Below, in pieces: positions 52,974 through 64,000 of a DNA stretch of 64,000 nt (position 1 is the first letter of the stretch; the number at the start of each line of letters is the position of its first letter). The stretch covers positions 1 to 64,000 of the forward strand of contig VFJQ01000072.1 of the NCBI GenBank assembly GCA_009885995.1. The letters run 5' to 3'. The position numbers and the translations under genes are program-made. The DNA comes from Verrucomicrobiota bacterium. GTDB lineage: Bacteria; Verrucomicrobiota; Verrucomicrobiia; Chthoniobacterales; Chthoniobacteraceae. The notes below the pieces were generated by a model. That model did not search any database. It was not told the origin of the DNA and saw only the letters and a list, made by a program, of their open reading frames with translations.

Positions 52974-54920
52974 ATGTCTAAAATCCTCGGTATCGATCTC
53001 GGCACGACGAACTCCTGCATGGCCATCATGGATGGCAGCGAGCCCCTCGTGCTGGAAAACTCGGAAGGCGCACGCACGACCCCGTCGGTGGTCGCCTTCA
53101 CCAAGACCGGCGAACGGCTCGTCGGCCAAGCCGCCAAACGGCAGGCGGTGACCAATCCGCAGAACACGGTCTTTTCCGTGAAGCGCTTCATGGGGCGCAA
53201 GTTCGACGAAGTGCATGAGGAAGAGCACCGCGTGCCTTACAAGGTCGTGAAGGCCGCGAATGGTGACGCGCACATTCAGGTGGATGTCGGCGGTGAGAAG
53301 AAGACTTTCAGCCCGCCGGAGATCAGCGCGATGATCCTCGCGAAGCTCAAGTCCGACGCGGAAGCGAAGCTCGGCGAGAAGATCACGCAGGCGGTCATCA
53401 CGGTGCCGGCGTATTTTAACGACTCGCAGCGCAACGCGACCAAGGACGCGGGTAAGATCGCCGGCCTCGACGTGCTGCGAATCGTGAACGAGCCGACGGC
53501 GGCGTCGCTCGCTTACGGTCTGGACAAGAAGTCTGACGAGAAGATCGCGGTGTATGACCTCGGCGGCGGCACTTTCGACATCAGCGTGCTGGAAATCGGC
53601 GACGGCGTCTTCGAGGTGAAGGCTACCAACGGCGATACGCACCTCGGCGGCGACGACTGGGACAATGCGGTGATGGACTGGATGTTCGCGGAATTTAAGA
53701 CCGACACCGGCATCGACCTCACCAAGCAGCCAGACGCCGTGCAGCGCATCAAAGAAGAGGCTGAGAAGGCGAAGATCGCGCTCTCGTCCGCGCAGCAATA
53801 CGACATCAATCTCCCGTTCATCACGGCCGACCAGACCGGGCCGAAACACATCCAGAAGTCGCTCACCCGCTCGAAGCTCGAGCAACTCACCGACCCGCTC
53901 TTCGAGCGCACGCTCAAGCCGGTTCGCGCCTGCCTCAAGGACGCTGGGCTGAACGAGAAGGAAATCCACGAACTCGTGCTCGTCGGCGGCATGACCCGCA
54001 TGCCGAAGGTCGTCGAGACCGCGCGCCAGCTCATCGGCAAGGCGCCGCACCAAGGCGTGAACCCGGATGAAGTCGTGGCCATCGGCGCTGCGATCCAGGG
54101 CGGCGTGCTCAAGGGCGACGTGAAAGACGTGCTCCTGCTCGACGTGACCCCGCTCACGCTCGCGATCGAGACCGCCGGCGGCGTGGCCACGCCCATGATC
54201 CCGCGCAACACCACGATCCCGACCAAGAAGTCGCAAATTTTCTCCACCTACAGCGAGAACCAGCCCGGCGTGGAAATCGTCACGATCCAAGGCGAGCGCC
54301 CGCTTTCCAAAGACAACAAAAAGCTCGGCACCTTCCACCTCGACGGCATCCCGCCGGCCCCGCGCGGCGTGCCACAGATCGAAGTGACCTTCGACATCGA
54401 CGCCAACGGCATCCTGCACGTCGGCGCCAAAGACCTCGGCACCGGCAAGGAGCAGAAAATCTCCATCACCGGCAGCTCAGGCCTCAGCAAGGAAGAGATC
54501 GACCGCATGCAGAAGGAAGCCGAACTTCACGCCGAGGAAGACAAGAAGGCGAAAGAAGCCGTCGAGATTCGCAACAACGCCGACAACCTCGCCTACCAAT
54601 GCGAGAAGCAGCTCAAGGAGCTTGATGGCAAGATCAGCGGCGACCAGAAGACCGACATCGAAGCCAAGATCGCCGCCGTTCGCGAGAGCCTCAAGGGCAG
54701 CGACACCGAGGCGATTAAGACCGCCTACACCGATTTGCAGAACAAGTTCCAAAGCGTGAGCGAAGAGCTCTACAAGAACGCCGCCGCCAGCGCGGGCGCC
54801 GCCCAAAGCGGCCCCGGTCCCGAGGACTCCGCCGGCGGACCGACCGGCTCTGCGAAGAAGAGCGACGAAGGCGTCGTCGATGCGGAGTTCGAAGTCGTGG
54901 ACGACAAGGACAAGAAGTAA
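52974..54920 (+). CDS. dnaK: Chaperone DnaK (Hsp70)
   Basis: 648 residues. Actin-like ATPase: [19 protein letters not shown] (phosphate 1), [20 protein letters not shown] (phosphate 2), [11 protein letters not shown] (adenosine). The linker is [11 protein letters not shown], the substrate domain contains [20 protein letters not shown], and a helical lid follows. Like many Gram-negative DnaKs it has a disordered C-terminus, ending [13 protein letters not shown] (the EEVD-like DnaJ-contact tail). Folds nascent and stressed proteins with DnaJ and GrpE, neither of which is in this window. ATG at 52974 begins [10 protein letters not shown]; upstream codons in frame are leader. groES follows 97 nt downstream. 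Confidence 0.98.
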   Translation: MSKILGIDLGTTNSCMAIMDGSEPLVLENSEGARTTPSVVAFTKTGERLVGQAAKRQAVTNPQNTVFSVKRFMGRKFDEVHEEEHRVPYKVVKAANGDAHIQVDVGGEKKTFSPPEISAMILAKLKSDAEAKLGEKITQAVITVPAYFNDSQRNATKDAGKIAGLDVLRIVNEPTAASLAYGLDKKSDEKIAVYDLGGGTFDISVLEIGDGVFEVKATNGDTHLGGDDWDNAVMDWMFAEFKTDTGIDLTKQPDAVQRIKEEAEKAKIALSSAQQYDINLPFITADQTGPKHIQKSLTRSKLEQLTDPLFERTLKPVRACLKDAGLNEKEIHELVLVGGMTRMPKVVETARQLIGKAPHQGVNPDEVVAIGAAIQGGVLKGDVKDVLLLDVTPLTLAIETAGGVATPMIPRNTTIPTKKSQIFSTYSENQPGVEIVTIQGERPLSKDNKKLGTFHLDGIPPAPRGVPQIEVTFDIDANGILHVGAKDLGTGKEQKISITGSSGLSKEEIDRMQKEAELHAEEDKKAKEAVEIRNNADNLAYQCEKQLKELDGKISGDQKTDIEAKIAAVRESLKGSDTEAIKTAYTDLQNKFQSVSEELYKNAAASAGAAQSGPGPEDSAGGPTGSAKKSDEGVVDAEFEVVDDKDKK

Positions 54921-55017
54921 GCGCCAACACTTTACCGAACATCGCCTCGGATAGCCACGGCTAGTCGGGACGAATCAGTAACAACAAGAAACAACAAACC
55001 CAAACTAACTAACCACC

Positions 55018-55311
55018 ATGGCAGTCAACGTTCGTCCCCTCGGGGATCGCGTCCTCGTCCAGCCTCTCGAAGAGGCGGAAGTCAAAAAGGGCGGCATCAT
55101 TATCCCTGATACCGCCAAAGAGAAGCCCCAGGAGGGCAAAGTCGTTGCCCTCGGCACCGGCAAGCGTGACGACGACGGCAAACTCATCGAGTTCACCGTC
55201 AAGAAGGGCGACAAAGTCCTTATCAGCAAATACGGCGGCACCGAAATCAAAGTCGAAGGCACCAGCTACCTGATCATGCGCGAGGATGATATCCTCGGCA
55301 TCATCGGCTAA
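55018..55311 (+). CDS. groES: Co-chaperonin GroES
   Basis: 97 residues, standard length. [20 protein letters not shown], the mobile loop [20 protein letters not shown] that docks to GroEL, and the C-terminal [14 protein letters not shown] are all canonical. The heptameric lid caps GroEL. Encoded 82 nt upstream of groEL in the same direction; the spacer is A-rich before each start (AACTAACCACC here). No CIRCE element visible between dnaK and groES. Confidence 0.97.
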   Translation: MAVNVRPLGDRVLVQPLEEAEVKKGGIIIPDTAKEKPQEGKVVALGTGKRDDDGKLIEFTVKKGDKVLISKYGGTEIKVEGTSYLIMREDDILGIIG

Positions 55312-55378
55312 AAACAAACCAAACCCACGCGGCCGCCGCACAATGCGCGCGCCGGTCGCATAGAATTCAACTCACTAA

Positions 55379-57025
<1,647 letters not shown>

Positions 57026-57062
57026 CCAAGTCCCGCTAGCTCAAAGCTAGTCTGATCAAAAC

Positions 57063-57106
57063 GAACCGCCGGGTTGCAGTGGGCAGCCCGGCGGTTTCGT
57101 TTTTTG
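57063..57106 (+). terminator. Rho-independent terminator after groEL
   Basis: CCGCCGGGTTGC / GGCAGCCCGGCGG (stem from about 57066 to 57094, with a small internal bulge and AGTG-type loop) is followed by TTTCGTTTTTT. Confidence 0.92.
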
Positions 57107-57245
57107 TGGCGAAATTTCGTCAGCCTGCGCGGGTTTGCGCACCGTGCATCGCTGCGTGTTGTGAGCTCTCTTCTGTAAGTGCGTGAGCGAGTGTGAGTGG
57201 CACCACCATTGCTAAGTAGGCGCGCGGTTTCCCGAGCCGCTCGCC

Positions 57246-58622
57246 ATGACCATCGCCGCTCCGCACCTCTCCACCGATCTTCCCGCGCTCAAGGCCGACC
57301 TTATCGGCAAAGGGGTGAAATACTGTGTCGGCGCATATGTGGACATTCACGGCGCGCCGAAGGGCAAGTTCGTGCCCATCGCGCACTTCGAGGACTTCGC
57401 CCGCGGCAGCGAACTCTACACCGGCTATGCGCTCGACGGTATCGGGCAGTCGCCGAACGACGACGAAGTCGCGAGCGTGCCCGATCTCGCGCGTGGCGTG
57501 CAGCTCCCGTGGCAGCCGGAGGTGATGTGGTATCCGGCGGACCTCGCATTTCACGGCGAGCCTTACGATGTGAGCACACGCGTCGTCTTTGGCCGCGTGC
57601 TGAAGCAGGCGGCGGAACTCGGTTACGCGTTCAATCTCGGCATCGAGTGCGAGGTCTATTTCCTCAAGCTCGACGGCGGGAAGCTCGTCGTGCCGAACCC
57701 GGACGACGACTTGATGAAGAGCTGCTACGACGTGAAGCGGTTCATGGACGCGTATGGGCTCGTCGATCGGCTCGCGACGACGATCAACGGGCTCGGCTGG
57801 GATTTGTATTCGCTCGATCACGAGGACGGGAACTCGCAGTTCGAGTTCGATTTCAAATTCGCCGACGGGCTGACGATGGCGGATCGCTACGTGTTCTTCC
57901 GCATGATGGCGAAGAAGTTCGCCGCGGACGAAGGACTGATCGCGACGTTCATGCCGAAGCCCTTCGCCGACAAAACGGGCAACGGCGCGCACTTTAACAT
58001 GTCGCTCGCCGACGTGACGACGGGCGAAAATCTTTTCCGCACACAGCCCGGCGCCGAGGACAAATATGGCCTCGGCCTCACGCCGCTCGGCTACAGCTTC
58101 ATCGCCGGCATCCTGCGTCACGGCCGCGCGCTGTGCGCCGCGTTCGCGCCGACGGTGAACAGCTACAAGCGCCTCATCCGTCGCGGCGCGATGGGCTACT
58201 ACTCGTGGGCGCCGGTTTTCAATTCCTTCGGCACGAACAACCGCACCAACTCCGTGCGCGTGCCGATGGGCGGCGGTCGCTGCGAATCGCGCAACGCCGA
58301 CAGCGCGTGCAACCCGTATCTCGCCAGCGCACTCGTGCTCGCCGCCGGACTCGAAGGCGTGCGCGAGGGTCTCGATCCCGGCGCGCCGCAGACGGAGAAC
58401 CTCTACGAATTCACCGACGCCCAACTCGCCGCGCGCGGCGTGCAGCCGCTGCCGAAGACGCTCGGTGAAGCGGTGCAGGCCTTCGAGGACGATCCCTTCA
58501 CCGAGCAAGTGCTCGGCAGCGCGCTGAAGCAGGAGTTCATCACCTACAAGCGTGCTGAGTGGGAGGAGTATCACCAGACCGTCAGCCAGTGGGAGATCGA
58601 CAAATATGCGCGCCTCTACTGA
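57246..58622 (+). CDS. Type III glutamate-ammonia ligase-like (glutamine synthetase superfamily)
   Basis: 458 residues. Glutamine synthetase fold of the GlnT/TIGR03105 type: [20 protein letters not shown] at the N-terminus, [10 protein letters not shown] and [13 protein letters not shown] (metal Glu residues), [17 protein letters not shown] (ATP/Glu site), [40 protein letters not shown]. This group includes gamma-glutamyl-amide ligases acting on methylamine and other amines as well as ammonia, so the acceptor is uncertain. First gene of the operon, after a 140-nt gap from the groEL terminator; the next gene starts 17 nt before its stop. In this context it may capture nitrogen released from a guanidino compound, or activate that compound. 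Confidence 0.9.
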   Translation: MTIAAPHLSTDLPALKADLIGKGVKYCVGAYVDIHGAPKGKFVPIAHFEDFARGSELYTGYALDGIGQSPNDDEVASVPDLARGVQLPWQPEVMWYPADLAFHGEPYDVSTRVVFGRVLKQAAELGYAFNLGIECEVYFLKLDGGKLVVPNPDDDLMKSCYDVKRFMDAYGLVDRLATTINGLGWDLYSLDHEDGNSQFEFDFKFADGLTMADRYVFFRMMAKKFAADEGLIATFMPKPFADKTGNGAHFNMSLADVTTGENLFRTQPGAEDKYGLGLTPLGYSFIAGILRHGRALCAAFAPTVNSYKRLIRRGAMGYYSWAPVFNSFGTNNRTNSVRVPMGGGRCESRNADSACNPYLASALVLAAGLEGVREGLDPGAPQTENLYEFTDAQLAARGVQPLPKTLGEAVQAFEDDPFTEQVLGSALKQEFITYKRAEWEEYHQTVSQWEIDKYARLY

Positions 58623-59379
58623 GCCCGTGCTCCTCGAACAACTCGCCTGGCCCGACGCACAGCACACGCTCGACGACGTGCTGCTGCTCCCGGTCGGCGC
58701 GACCGAGCAACACGGCCCGCATCTCCCGCTGAACACGGACACGCTCATCGCGACCGCCGCGTGCCACTACGCCAGCGCGCAGACCGGCGCGCCGGTGCTG
58801 CCCGCGCTCAGCTACACCGTCTCGCTCGGTCACACGGAGAAATGGCCGGGCACCTTCGCGATCATGCACGAGACCCTCATGAACACCGTGCGCGAGATCG
58901 CGACGTGGGCCGTCGCGAGCGGGTGGAAACGGCTGCTCATCATCAACTCGCACTTCGGCAACGACGCCCCGCTCCGCTGCGCCGTCGATCGCCTGCGCTT
59001 CGATTTCGTCGGCAAGCTGCTCGTCGCCGTGCGCAATACGTGGGCGCTCACGCAGAGCATCGCCGCGCAGTTCACGCACGACGCCGCCGACTGGCACGCG
59101 AACGAAGCCGAGACTTCGCTGCTTCTCCACGTCGCACCGCAGTTCGTCCGCACCGATCGCATCACCGACGATCCCGACCGCACGAGCGACTGCGTCTTCC
59201 CGCACATGGTCCCGCACACGAGCACGAACGGCGTCACCGGCCAGCCGAGCGAAGCCACCGCCGAGCGCGGCGCTTCGCTCCTGCGCGAGATCGGCGACGC
59301 ACTCGTCGCGCTGATCGAACGCGCCCGCACCGAAGAACCGCCGCTCGCATGGACCCGCACCACGACCGCTTTCGCCTGA
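58606..59379 (+). CDS. Creatininase-family metal-dependent amidohydrolase
   Basis: 257 residues. Creatininase signature: [20 protein letters not shown] (Glu, His and Asp metal ligands), [38 protein letters not shown] (the usual NGHGGN is changed to NSHFGND), [20 protein letters not shown] (H.xE.ETS metal Glu). ATG 58606 lies inside the end of the synthetase gene (17-nt overlap), showing tight coupling. Family members hydrolyse creatinine, formamidopyrimidine intermediates and similar cyclic or N-acyl amides in the cytoplasm. The altered NGHGGN loop suggests a different substrate. Position next to guanidine-type genes makes a guanidino compound or its acyl derivative plausible, but this is inference. 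Confidence 0.87.
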   Translation: MRASTEPVLLEQLAWPDAQHTLDDVLLLPVGATEQHGPHLPLNTDTLIATAACHYASAQTGAPVLPALSYTVSLGHTEKWPGTFAIMHETLMNTVREIATWAVASGWKRLLIINSHFGNDAPLRCAVDRLRFDFVGKLLVAVRNTWALTQSIAAQFTHDAADWHANEAETSLLLHVAPQFVRTDRITDDPDRTSDCVFPHMVPHTSTNGVTGQPSEATAERGASLLREIGDALVALIERARTEEPPLAWTRTTTAFA

Positions 59380-59399
59380 TCCAAAACCACACACCAAAC

Positions 59400-60362
59400 A
59401 TGAAACTAAAAACACTGATCCTCGCGTTCGCCGCTCTCGCGACAACGCTTCACGCCGAACCGCTCAAGGTCGCCTACTCCGACTGGCCCGGCTTCACCCT
59501 CATCGAAGTCGCCAAACAGAAAGGCTGGTTCAAGGAAGCCGGCATCGAAGTCGAGCTGCTCTGGTTCGATTACCTCCCGTCGATGGACGCCTTCGCCGCC
59601 GGCAAAGTCGATGCCGTCACCGCGGTCGCCGCCGACATGCTCGTGACCGGCGCGAACGGCGGGAAGAGCAAGTTCATCGCGTTGCTCGATTACTCCGACG
59701 GCAACGACATGATCATCGGCAAGCCGGGCGTCGCGTCGCTCAAGGATCTCAAAGGCCAGAAAGTCGGCCTCGAAGTCACGCTTGTCGAACACCTGCTCCT
59801 GCTCCACGGCCTCAAATCCGTCGGCCTCAAGCAGAGCGACGTCGAACTCGTGAACACGCCGACCAACGACACGCCGCAAGTGCTCGCCTCTGGCAAGGTC
59901 TCCGCCGTCGGCGCGTGGTATCCTGTCTCCGGCCAGGCGCTCAAAGCCGTGCCGGGATCAAAACCGATCTACACGAGCGCAGACGCGAAGGGCCTCATCT
60001 ACGACGTGCTCGCCGTCAGCCCCGCGAGCCTCGCGAAGCGCAAAGGCGACTGGGAAAAATACGTCGCGATCTACTACAAGTGCGTGGACTACATCCTCGA
60101 CCCGAAGACGCAGGATGATGCCGTCGCGATCCTCGCCGCGAAAGTCGGCGCGCCCGCGGACGAGTATAAGAAAAACATCCCCGGCACGCACTTCCTCACG
60201 CTGAAGGAAGCCAAAGCCGCGCTGAAAAAAGGCGACGGTCTCGATTCGCTCTACGGCTCGCTCGCGATCTCCGACAAGTTCGCGATGGACAACAAGGTCT
60301 ATAAGACCGCGCAGAAAGCCACGAGCTACGTCGCGCCGAGCATCGTGCTCGAGATGAAGTGA
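59400..60362 (+). CDS. ABC transporter substrate-binding protein, urea-carboxylase-region type
   Basis: 320 residues. A signal peptide (KTLILAFAALATTLHA) precedes a NMT1/SsuA-like fold: LKVAYSDWPGFTLIEVAKQK, WFKEAGIEVELLWFDYLPSM, DAFAAGKVDAVTAVAADMLV, GKPGVASLKDLKGQKVGLEV. The YSDWPG....VA...GWFKEAG.EVE...F.Y..S..A...GK.DA pattern is that of the binding proteins encoded with urea/guanidine carboxylase (TIGR03427). It captures the substrate in the periplasm for the permease and ATPase encoded next. It follows the creatininase gene by 20 nt. Confidence 0.88.
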   Translation: MKLKTLILAFAALATTLHAEPLKVAYSDWPGFTLIEVAKQKGWFKEAGIEVELLWFDYLPSMDAFAAGKVDAVTAVAADMLVTGANGGKSKFIALLDYSDGNDMIIGKPGVASLKDLKGQKVGLEVTLVEHLLLLHGLKSVGLKQSDVELVNTPTNDTPQVLASGKVSAVGAWYPVSGQALKAVPGSKPIYTSADAKGLIYDVLAVSPASLAKRKGDWEKYVAIYYKCVDYILDPKTQDDAVAILAAKVGAPADEYKKNIPGTHFLTLKEAKAALKKGDGLDSLYGSLAISDKFAMDNKVYKTAQKATSYVAPSIVLEMK

Positions 60363-60380
60363 TCCGTTCGCGCTGACCGC

Positions 60381-61460
60381 ATGGCCACACGCGACTGGTT
60401 GGGACTAAAACAAGATCTTCCGCCGCGCCGTAGCGCGGTGCTCACGATCCTGTCCTTCATCCTGCCTTTCGCGCTGTGGGCCGTGGTCAGCTACACGCCG
60501 TGGATCTGGCACCCGCTCGTCCGCATCACCGATTCCGGCGAGAGCGAGTGGATGACCGAAGACATGGACGTGCAGCGCGCGGACTTCGCGAACGAGGTCG
60601 AGAAAACCAAAGCCGCCGGCCTTGCGCCGCCGCAAGGCTTCCGCGTCAATCCCGTCTATCTCCCCGCGCCGCACAATGTCGCCAAAGCATTCGTCACCGC
60701 ATTCAAGACGCCACCGCGCCTGCCCGGCGAACCGTGGCTGCACGAAAGCCTCGGTCACTCGATCCGCACCATCGTCTGGGGCTTCCTGCTCTCGTCGCTT
60801 GTCGGCGTCCCGCTCGGCATCCTGTGCGGCACGTATCGCTTCTTCTCGAAGCTGCAGGAGCCGTTCATCGAGTTCTTCCGCTACCTGCCCGCGCCCGCGT
60901 TCGGCGCGCTGTGCGTCGCGATCCTCGGCATCGACGACGCGCCGAAGGTCGCGATCATCGTCATCGGCACATTCTTCCAGCAGGTGCTCGTGATCGGAAA
61001 CACGGTGCGCAAAGTCGATCCCGCGCTCATCGAAGCCGCGCAGACGCTTGGCGCGCGCGGCTGGAATCTCGTGCGCCGCGTCGTCATTCCCGCATCGATC
61101 ACCGACATCTACACCGACATGCGCATCCTGCTCGGCTGGGCGTGGACTTACCTCATCGTCGCCGAGGTCGTCGGCACGATGTCGGGCATCACGTATTTCA
61201 TCAACCAGCAGGCGCGGTATCGGAACTTCGACAACGTGTATGCCGCGATCTTCATGATCGGCATCATCGGCCTCACGAGCGACCTCATGCTCGGCGCGAT
61301 CGGCAAAGTCATCTTCCCGTGGAAGCGTCGCGGTGCTCGTGGCAAGTCGCTCATCGAATGGGTGCGCGAACCCGGCTCCGCCTGGCGCAAGGAACCGCCG
61401 AACCCGCGCGCCGCCGCCGCCGCGCTCGCCAAATCTCTGAGTCATGCTCGCACTTCCTGA
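60381..61460 (+). CDS. ABC transporter permease (guanidine/urea-carboxylase-region type)
   Basis: 359 residues. First membrane helix AVLTILSFILPFALWAVVSY, then a long extracytoplasmic stretch of about 95 residues (WHPLVRITDSGESEWMTEDM ... PPQGFRVNPVYLPAPHNVAK), then the five-helix BPD_transp_1 core with the EAA loop IEAAQTLGARGWNLVRRVVI that contacts the ATPase. The periplasmic insert is far longer than in SsuC/TauC and is a feature of permeases in urea-carboxylase operons. The basic C-terminal tail overlaps the ATPase gene by 17 nt. Confidence 0.88.
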   Translation: MATRDWLGLKQDLPPRRSAVLTILSFILPFALWAVVSYTPWIWHPLVRITDSGESEWMTEDMDVQRADFANEVEKTKAAGLAPPQGFRVNPVYLPAPHNVAKAFVTAFKTPPRLPGEPWLHESLGHSIRTIVWGFLLSSLVGVPLGILCGTYRFFSKLQEPFIEFFRYLPAPAFGALCVAILGIDDAPKVAIIVIGTFFQQVLVIGNTVRKVDPALIEAAQTLGARGWNLVRRVVIPASITDIYTDMRILLGWAWTYLIVAEVVGTMSGITYFINQQARYRNFDNVYAAIFMIGIIGLTSDLMLGAIGKVIFPWKRRGARGKSLIEWVREPGSAWRKEPPNPRAAAAALAKSLSHARTS

Positions 61461-62340
61461 CTACCGCGAACAAACACCCGAGGTCGCCGCGCGCTTTGCG
61501 AAAATCAAAGAGCGGCCAGTCGTGCTCACCGTGCGCAATCTCGAAAAGGCGTTCGGCACGAATGGCAGTCGGCACGTCGTCTTCGATCACGTCTCGCTCG
61601 ACATCCACCGGCGCGAATTCGTCACCATCATCGGCCCGAGCGGCTGCGGAAAATCCACGTTCATCCGCATCGCCGCCGGCCTCGAGGAAGCGACCTCCGG
61701 CGAAATGCTGCTCGACGGCAAACCGATCACCGGCCCGAGCCCCGATCGCGGGATGGTCTTCCAAGGCTACACGCTCTTCCCGTGGCGCACGGTGAAGGAG
61801 AACGTGATGTTCGGCCTCGAGATGCGCGGCAACGACACCGGCACCGCCGACGCCGAAGCGCGCCAGTGGCTCGACATGGTCGGCCTGTCGCGCGTGGAGA
61901 ACTCGTATCCGCATGAACTCAGCGGTGGCATGAAACAGCGCGTCGCCATCGCCCGCGCGCTCGCGAACGAACCGCGCATCCTCATCATGGATGAACCGTT
62001 CGGTGCACTCGACGCGCTCACGCGCTGCAAGATGCAGAGCTACCTGCTGCAGATTTGGAAGAAGGTGAACGTGACGATCCTCTTCATCACGCACGACCTC
62101 GACGAAGCCATCTACCTCTCCGACCGCATCCTCGTCCTCGGCGTCAATCCCGGCGGCGTGCGCGAGATCATCGAGAACCCCGTCCCGCGTCCGCGCACGC
62201 CGGAGCAGTTTCTCTCGCCCAAATTCCTCGCCGTGAAGCATCGCCTCGACGAACTCATCCACGGCAGCGCTGCCGAGCAGGAGGAGGAAGACAAGATTCC
62301 CGTCATCAAGCTCACCGAAGTCGGTGACGAAGTGGAGTGA
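61444..62340 (+). CDS. ABC transporter ATP-binding protein (nitrate/taurine/guanidine class)
   Basis: 298 residues. Walker A GPSGCGKSTFIRIAAG, Q-loop FQGYTLFPWRTVKENVMFGL, signature HELSGGMKQRVAIARALANE, Walker B ILIMDEPFGALDALTRCKMQ, switch His ITHDLDEAIYLSDRILVLG. An N-terminal extension of about 25 residues and an acidic C-terminus (AEQEEEDKIPVIKLTEVGDE) are shared with SsuB/NrtD-like subunits of urea-carboxylase operons. It energises uptake through the upstream permease. It ends 13 nt before the first DUF1989 gene. Confidence 0.94.
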   Translation: MLALPDYREQTPEVAARFAKIKERPVVLTVRNLEKAFGTNGSRHVVFDHVSLDIHRREFVTIIGPSGCGKSTFIRIAAGLEEATSGEMLLDGKPITGPSPDRGMVFQGYTLFPWRTVKENVMFGLEMRGNDTGTADAEARQWLDMVGLSRVENSYPHELSGGMKQRVAIARALANEPRILIMDEPFGALDALTRCKMQSYLLQIWKKVNVTILFITHDLDEAIYLSDRILVLGVNPGGVREIIENPVPRPRTPEQFLSPKFLAVKHRLDELIHGSAAEQEEEDKIPVIKLTEVGDEVE

Positions 62341-62353
62341 GCATCCCAATTTC

Positions 62354-63070
62354 ATGTCATCCGAAACGATCCTCTTTGAAGAACATCTCCCCGGCGGCGG
62401 CCTCTGGTCATGGGTGCTGCGGCGGCACACCACGCTCCGCATCACAGACCTCGAAGGTGGCGCGAACGTCGGCTTCATGGCCTACAATGCCGACGCGCCG
62501 CTCGATCGACTGAACCTCCCCGACACGCTCAAGGCGCAATACACCGCGAAGCTCACGCGCGGCCACGTGTTGATGAGCGACATGGGCCGGGCGCTCCTCT
62601 CGATCACCGCCGACACGTGCGGCTGGCACGACCCGCTCGGCGGCCACGGCAATGCCGCGCTCGTGCGCGCGAAGTATGGTGAACGGAACTACCAGCAGGC
62701 GCGCAACGATTGGTATCGCAACGCGCACGACAACTTCCTCGTCGAACTCGGCAAGCACGGCCTCGGCGCGCGCGACCTCGTGGCGAATGTGAACTTCTTC
62801 AGTCGTCTCAATGCGGACGACGAAGGCCGACTCGCCTTTCACGCCGGCAACTCGAAGCCAGGCGACACCGTCGATCTACGCGCAGAAATGAACGTGCTCG
62901 TTGTGCTGAACACCTGCCAGCACCCGCTCGACCCGAGTCCGAGCTACGCGCCGAAGCCGATCAAACTCACGCTGCTCAAGACACCGCCGCCGGGCACGGA
63001 CGACTTCTGCCGCAACTTCCGCGGCGAGAACCAGCGCAGCTTCACCCTCACCGAACGCACCTTCGCATGA
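62354..63070 (+). CDS. DUF1989 protein 1, urea-carboxylase-associated (carboxyguanidine deiminase subunit)
   Basis: 238 residues. DUF1989 core: [54 protein letters not shown] (Cys and His metal ligands), [17 protein letters not shown]. The order and spacing match TIGR03424. In guanidine degraders the two DUF1989 proteins (CgdA/CgdB) form the carboxyguanidine deiminase that converts carboxyguanidine to allophanate plus ammonia. ATG at 62354 ([10 protein letters not shown]) is preferred; a GTG/ATG further upstream overlaps the ATPase gene. The stop overlaps the next start (ATGA). Confidence 0.9.
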   Translation: MSSETILFEEHLPGGGLWSWVLRRHTTLRITDLEGGANVGFMAYNADAPLDRLNLPDTLKAQYTAKLTRGHVLMSDMGRALLSITADTCGWHDPLGGHGNAALVRAKYGERNYQQARNDWYRNAHDNFLVELGKHGLGARDLVANVNFFSRLNADDEGRLAFHAGNSKPGDTVDLRAEMNVLVVLNTCQHPLDPSPSYAPKPIKLTLLKTPPPGTDDFCRNFRGENQRSFTLTERTFA

Positions 63071-63714
63071 GCACGCTGATCTACACCGAGAGCCCGCTCG
63101 ATCCCACAGACGCGATCTACGACTTCACGCTGCCCGCCGGCAACGGCTGGATGCACGAGCTCAAGCGCGGCCAGACTTTCCGCATCGTGGACCTCGAAGG
63201 CAACCAAGCGGCCGACACGATCTTCTACAACGCCGCGGACATGAGCGACCGCTACTCCGCGCAGGACACGATCCGCGAGCAGTCGGCGATCTACCTCACG
63301 ACTGGCACTAAGTTGATGTCGAGCGAAGGCAACGTGCTGCTCACCATCACTGCCGACACGTGTGGACGCCACGACACGCTCGGCGGTGCGTGCGCGACGG
63401 AGAGCAACCAAGTCCGCTACGCACTCGACAAGCGCTGGATGCACGCGTGCCGCGACACCTTCGTGCTGCAAGTGCTGCGCTGGGGCCGCGGCGCATCGAA
63501 GGCGGACATCACGCACAACATCAACTTCTTCATGAACGTGCCCGTCACGCCCGATGGCGGCCTGTCTTTCGCCGACGGCGTGAGCGCCGGCGGGCGCTAC
63601 GTGGAGATGCGCGCGGAGATGGACGTGATCGCGCTGATCTCGAATTGCCCCCAGCTCAACAACCCCTGCAACGCTTACAACCCAACGCCCGTGCGGCTGC
63701 TCATCTGGAACTGA
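63067..63714 (+). CDS. DUF1989 protein 2, urea-carboxylase-associated (carboxyguanidine deiminase subunit)
   Basis: 215 residues, paralogous to its upstream neighbour. [60 protein letters not shown] (metal Cys/His site plus second Cys), [40 protein letters not shown]. This is the TIGR03425 layout. Coupled to the first DUF1989 gene by an ATGA overlap, and followed 6 nt later by the carboxylase, the constant order in guanidine-carboxylase operons. Heteromer with protein 1 is the established arrangement. Confidence 0.91.
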   Translation: MSTLIYTESPLDPTDAIYDFTLPAGNGWMHELKRGQTFRIVDLEGNQAADTIFYNAADMSDRYSAQDTIREQSAIYLTTGTKLMSSEGNVLLTITADTCGRHDTLGGACATESNQVRYALDKRWMHACRDTFVLQVLRWGRGASKADITHNINFFMNVPVTPDGGLSFADGVSAGGRYVEMRAEMDVIALISNCPQLNNPCNAYNPTPVRLLIWN

Positions 63715-63720
63715 CGCAGA

Positions 63721-64000
63721 ATGTTTAAGAAAGTCCTCATCGCCAATCGCGGCGAAATCGCGTGTCGCGTCATTCGCACCTTGCGCCGGCTCGGCGTCGC
63801 GTCGGTCGCGGTGTATTCGGAAGCGGATCGCCACGCGATGCATGTGAACCTTGCCGACGAAGCCGTGTGCATCGGCCCCGCACCCGCGCGCGAGAGTTAC
63901 CTGAATGCCGCGCGCATCCTCGAAGTCGCGCAGCAGACGGGCGCGGAAGCGGTGCATCCGGGCTATGGCTTTCTGAGCGAGAACGCCGACTTTTCCGAGG
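63721..64000 (+). CDS. Biotin-dependent urea/guanidine carboxylase, N-terminus (continues beyond window)
   Basis: The first 93 codons encode the biotin carboxylase N-terminal domain: [70 protein letters not shown]. By itself this could be any biotin carboxylase; the two DUF1989 genes and the ABC importer directly upstream identify it as urea/guanidine carboxylase, expected to be about 1200 residues with biotin carboxylase, carboxyltransferase and biotinyl domains. It carboxylates guanidine (or urea) with bicarbonate and ATP. The allophanate hydrolase expected downstream is outside the window. Confidence 0.85.
   Translation, partial: MFKKVLIANRGEIACRVIRTLRRLGVASVAVYSEADRHAMHVNLADEAVCIGPAPARESYLNAARILEVAQQTGAEAVHPGYGFLSENADFSE

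Noticed and set aside
57107..57245. Guanidine-I (ykkC) riboswitch upstream of the guanidine-type operon
   Set aside because: No conserved GGGUUCCG-type core or ACGR loops are visible in the 140-nt leader; a covariance-model search could still be run.

Overview
The window looks like a chromosomal piece of a high-G+C Verrucomicrobiota bacterium (Chthoniobacter/Opitutus-like soil lineages fit best). The signs are secreted formylglycine sulfatases, a DUF1501 protein paired with a large PSCyt1/DUF1549/DUF1553 cytochrome-type protein, a TIGR03067 protein, a long delta-60-repeat surface protein, two PilT-type ATPases, and many palindromic intergenic repeats. The taxon is inferred from gene content only.

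Layout. Positions 1-3114 (minus strand) are the remains of a phage or integrative-element replication module: a primase/helicase running off the left edge with an iteron-like repeat array inside its coding sequence, a helicase C-terminal piece and a 5'-truncated ORF. Positions 3143-4594 hold the first copy of an unusual two-gene cassette (alpha-helical protein plus collagen-like protein). Positions 4764-19897 carry two sulfatases, the delta-60 protein, a PLP decarboxylase, the DUF1501/PSCyt pair, and a lycopene-cyclase-domain protein coupled to a FadL-type porin. Positions 19903-26014 are a minus-strand operon (cyclase/ATPase regulator, acetoacetate-decarboxylase-like protein, FAD oxidoreductase) in which only the middle gene is intact. 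Positions 26078-33587 are small stress, envelope and signalling genes plus a frameshifted amidohydrolase. Positions 33589-36374 are a PilT-PilT-pseudoreceiver operon. Positions 36460-44189 are housekeeping genes (ABC-F, dGTPase, DedA, HrpA).

Positions 44393-46695 are a Septu-like PtuA/PtuB anti-phage operon of visibly lower G+C. It is followed by about 800 bp of repeats and the second collagen cassette (47504-48725). Positions 48836-52761 hold galE with an in-frame palindromic insertion, a TPR protein, a 3D-domain lipoprotein and a membrane glycosyltransferase-like protein. Positions 52974-57025 are dnaK, groES and groEL.

The right end (57246-64000) is a tightly packed operon: type III glutamine synthetase, creatininase-family hydrolase, ABC importer (binding protein, permease, ATPase), two DUF1989 'urea-carboxylase-associated' proteins and the start of a biotin-dependent carboxylase. 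The last six match the guanidine carboxylase/carboxyguanidine deiminase pathway. The first two suggest import and processing of a guanidino compound, or capture of the released nitrogen.

Four lesions (one in-frame stop, two frameshifts, one deletion plus frameshift) fall in three genes between 19.9 and 33.2 kb. They may be real gene decay or sequencing errors and should be checked against reads.
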